DNA from: an uncultured Planctomycetaceae bacterium
GTDB taxonomy: Bacteria; Planctomycetota; Planctomycetia; Planctomycetales; Planctomycetaceae
Length of the DNA: 64,000 nt
Assembly: GCA_937916515.1 (NCBI GenBank)
Contig: CALFSX010000212.1
Coordinates: 1-64,000 of the forward strand
Direction of reading: 5' to 3'
A program made the position numbers and the translations under genes. A model generated the notes under the pieces. That model saw only the letters and a program-made list of their open reading frames with translations. It was not told where the DNA came from and ran no database searches. Positions 63,117-64,000 of this stretch are shown here, one piece after another; position 1 is the stretch's first letter; each line of letters starts with the position of its first letter.

Positions 63117-63197
63117 AGCGACAACGGAGCGGTTCAGCGATTCGAACGTTCCACGTTTTTTTTATGCCACGCTACTGGGTCAAGGGCGAAGCCCTTG
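63117..63197. repeat. Palindromic repeat core, inverted third copy
   Basis: The reverse complement of this 81-bp stretch carries the same CAAGGGCTTCGCCCTTG palindrome, GCGTGG, CGTGGA, GAATCGC and CCGCTCCGTTGTCGCT blocks as the tandem copies at 3952 and 4083, in the same order. The middle is diverged, with an A-rich insertion. It overlaps the 3' end of the radical SAM gene and contains its stop codon. Confidence 0.8.
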
Positions 63198-64000
63198 TTA
63201 GGCTTGAATTTGTGCAGATCGCTCCATATTGATAGCAAGTATAGCAGGCACCGTGCTTGAGTTTGAAGGCGCGTGTTGATTCTGCAATCGTGTTTCCCAT
63301 GTTGGCATCGGGCTCTTCCAGCAGAATTGGGCACACATACACGCCCCGACTTGTGATGACTCGGCTGTGATGGCACAGCAGTTGGTTATGGTCGAAGTCT
63401 TCCATCATCTGATGGCTGATGCGTTCTGTATCCTGGTATCCTTTTGTCCGTTTTTCTTCCGCACCAATTTTAAGGCGTGGCAGGATCTTGAGTCGTGGTC
63501 GGCTGTAGCCGTGGCTTTGCAGGACACTGCGAAATTGATTCAGCATGTTTGCGTTCTGCGAATCGTCCCACGTTTGTGTCATGGTAATGATGGGCAGGAA
63601 TCCGAATTCGCTCAAAAGTGAAACACCTTGAATCGCTCGGTCGAATGTTCCTTTGCCGCGGACGGGATCGTTGATTTCAGAGGTTGGTCCGTCAATGGAG
63701 ACTCGGAATTCAAGGCTGTATTGCGACTGGTTTTCGGTCGCGGCCAGTTGCTGCAGCCATTCGCTTTTCAGCACGGTTCCGTTTGTGAGTACGGTTGCGG
63801 GGCCGAAATCGAGCGTTCGTTGAAGCATGCGAACCAGTTCCTTATTCAGGAACGGTTCACCGCCAGTGAAGTAGTATTCTCGCACACCACGTTCGACAGA
63901 TTCCAATAGGGCTGATTCAACCTGAGCAAACGTCAGGAAGTCGAAACTGTGATTTTGAGGACTGCAGCTGATGAAACAATGTTCGCAGGTGAGGTTGCAG
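63172..64000 (-). CDS. Radical SAM / SPASM-like protein, N-terminus outside the window
   Basis: Partial gene; the frame is open through base 64000, so the start lies to the right. The last visible upstream residues are CNLTCEHC, the CxxxCxxC that binds the [4Fe-4S] cluster of radical SAM enzymes. Other motifs: YYFTGGEPFLN (GGE, SAM binding), VLTNGTVL, EFRVSIDGPTSEIND, and a C-terminal Cys-rich SPASM-like section (VYVCPILLEEPDANMG, CYTCYQYGAICTN). Such enzymes often modify peptides or cofactors. The last eight codons and the TAG stop lie inside a copy of the dispersed repeat, which suggests the gene end was rewritten by an insertion. The substrate is unknown. Confidence 0.88.
   Translation of the reverse strand, partial: CNLTCEHCFISCSPQNHSFDFLTFAQVESALLESVERGVREYYFTGGEPFLNKELVRMLQRTLDFGPATVLTNGTVLKSEWLQQLAATENQSQYSLEFRVSIDGPTSEINDPVRGKGTFDRAIQGVSLLSEFGFLPIITMTQTWDDSQNANMLNQFRSVLQSHGYSRPRLKILPRLKIGAEEKRTKGYQDTERISHQMMEDFDHNQLLCHHSRVITSRGVYVCPILLEEPDANMGNTIAESTRAFKLKHGACYTCYQYGAICTNSSLTRASPLTQ

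Overview
The window looks like chromosomal DNA of a planctomycete (order Planctomycetales in the broad sense). The evidence is the gene content: proteins resembling the DUF1570 and DUF1571 families, a secreted protein ending in YHS-like modules, an FHA-GAF-sigma-54 activator, two eukaryote-like Ser/Thr kinases, a MOFRL-type glycerate kinase, a Cys-rich Lgt variant, and many secreted proteins of unknown function. Housekeeping genes are scattered, with few long operons. No rRNA, tRNA, CRISPR array, transposase, prophage or plasmid gene was seen. The species cannot be named from this.

Layout. 1-7.2 kb is mostly minus strand: a secreted CE1-type esterase, a MarR regulator divergent from a flavodoxin-like protein, a SpoU rRNA/tRNA methyltransferase, a tandem 131-bp repeat, hypothetical proteins, a NUDIX protein and trpC. 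7.4-12.7 kb: a CPBP membrane protease, tyrS, a Gfo/Idh/MocA oxidoreductase, tmk, and scpB, which overlaps tmk tail to tail. 12.7-20.8 kb: a membrane protein, a DUF1571-like protein, panC, lgt, an ECF sigma factor, sppA and the YHS-like protein. 21.3-28 kb: a sigma-54-activator-like protein with a ruined ATPase site, a degenerate SGNH protein, gdhA with a cNMP-binding protein, and proA. 28-30.8 kb: rpmI, rplT, pheS and a triple zinc-ribbon protein. 31.4-40.8 kb: an intact FHA-GAF-AAA+ activator, small orphan proteins, a 932-residue secreted protein, class II aldolase and a lipoprotein. 41-44.6 kb: ispF-ruvC-ruvA facing a glycerate 2-kinase. 45-48 kb: a translationally coupled pair made of a SLBB-like membrane protein and an actin-fold ATPase. 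48-58.3 kb: a DUF1570-like metallopeptidase, two kinases, a glutaredoxin-like/DUF2064 pair, a receiver-only response regulator, an RlmI-like methyltransferase and a redoxin-fold protein without CxxC. 58.3-64 kb: accA, a CvpA-family protein, dtd, a metallophosphoesterase with an altered metal site, and a radical SAM protein running off the window end.

The most interesting signals are four. First, the SLBB-like/actin-fold pair may be an undescribed envelope or cytoskeleton module. Second, several conserved folds have lost catalytic residues while remaining full-length open frames (bEBP, SGNH, redoxin, metallophosphoesterase). Third, a dispersed palindromic repeat has two tandem copies at 4 kb and one inverted copy at 63 kb, and the distant copy supplies the last codons and stop of the radical SAM gene. 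Fourth, a compact symmetric operator candidate lies in front of the MarR gene. Most function calls rest on motif recognition by eye; no database search was run.
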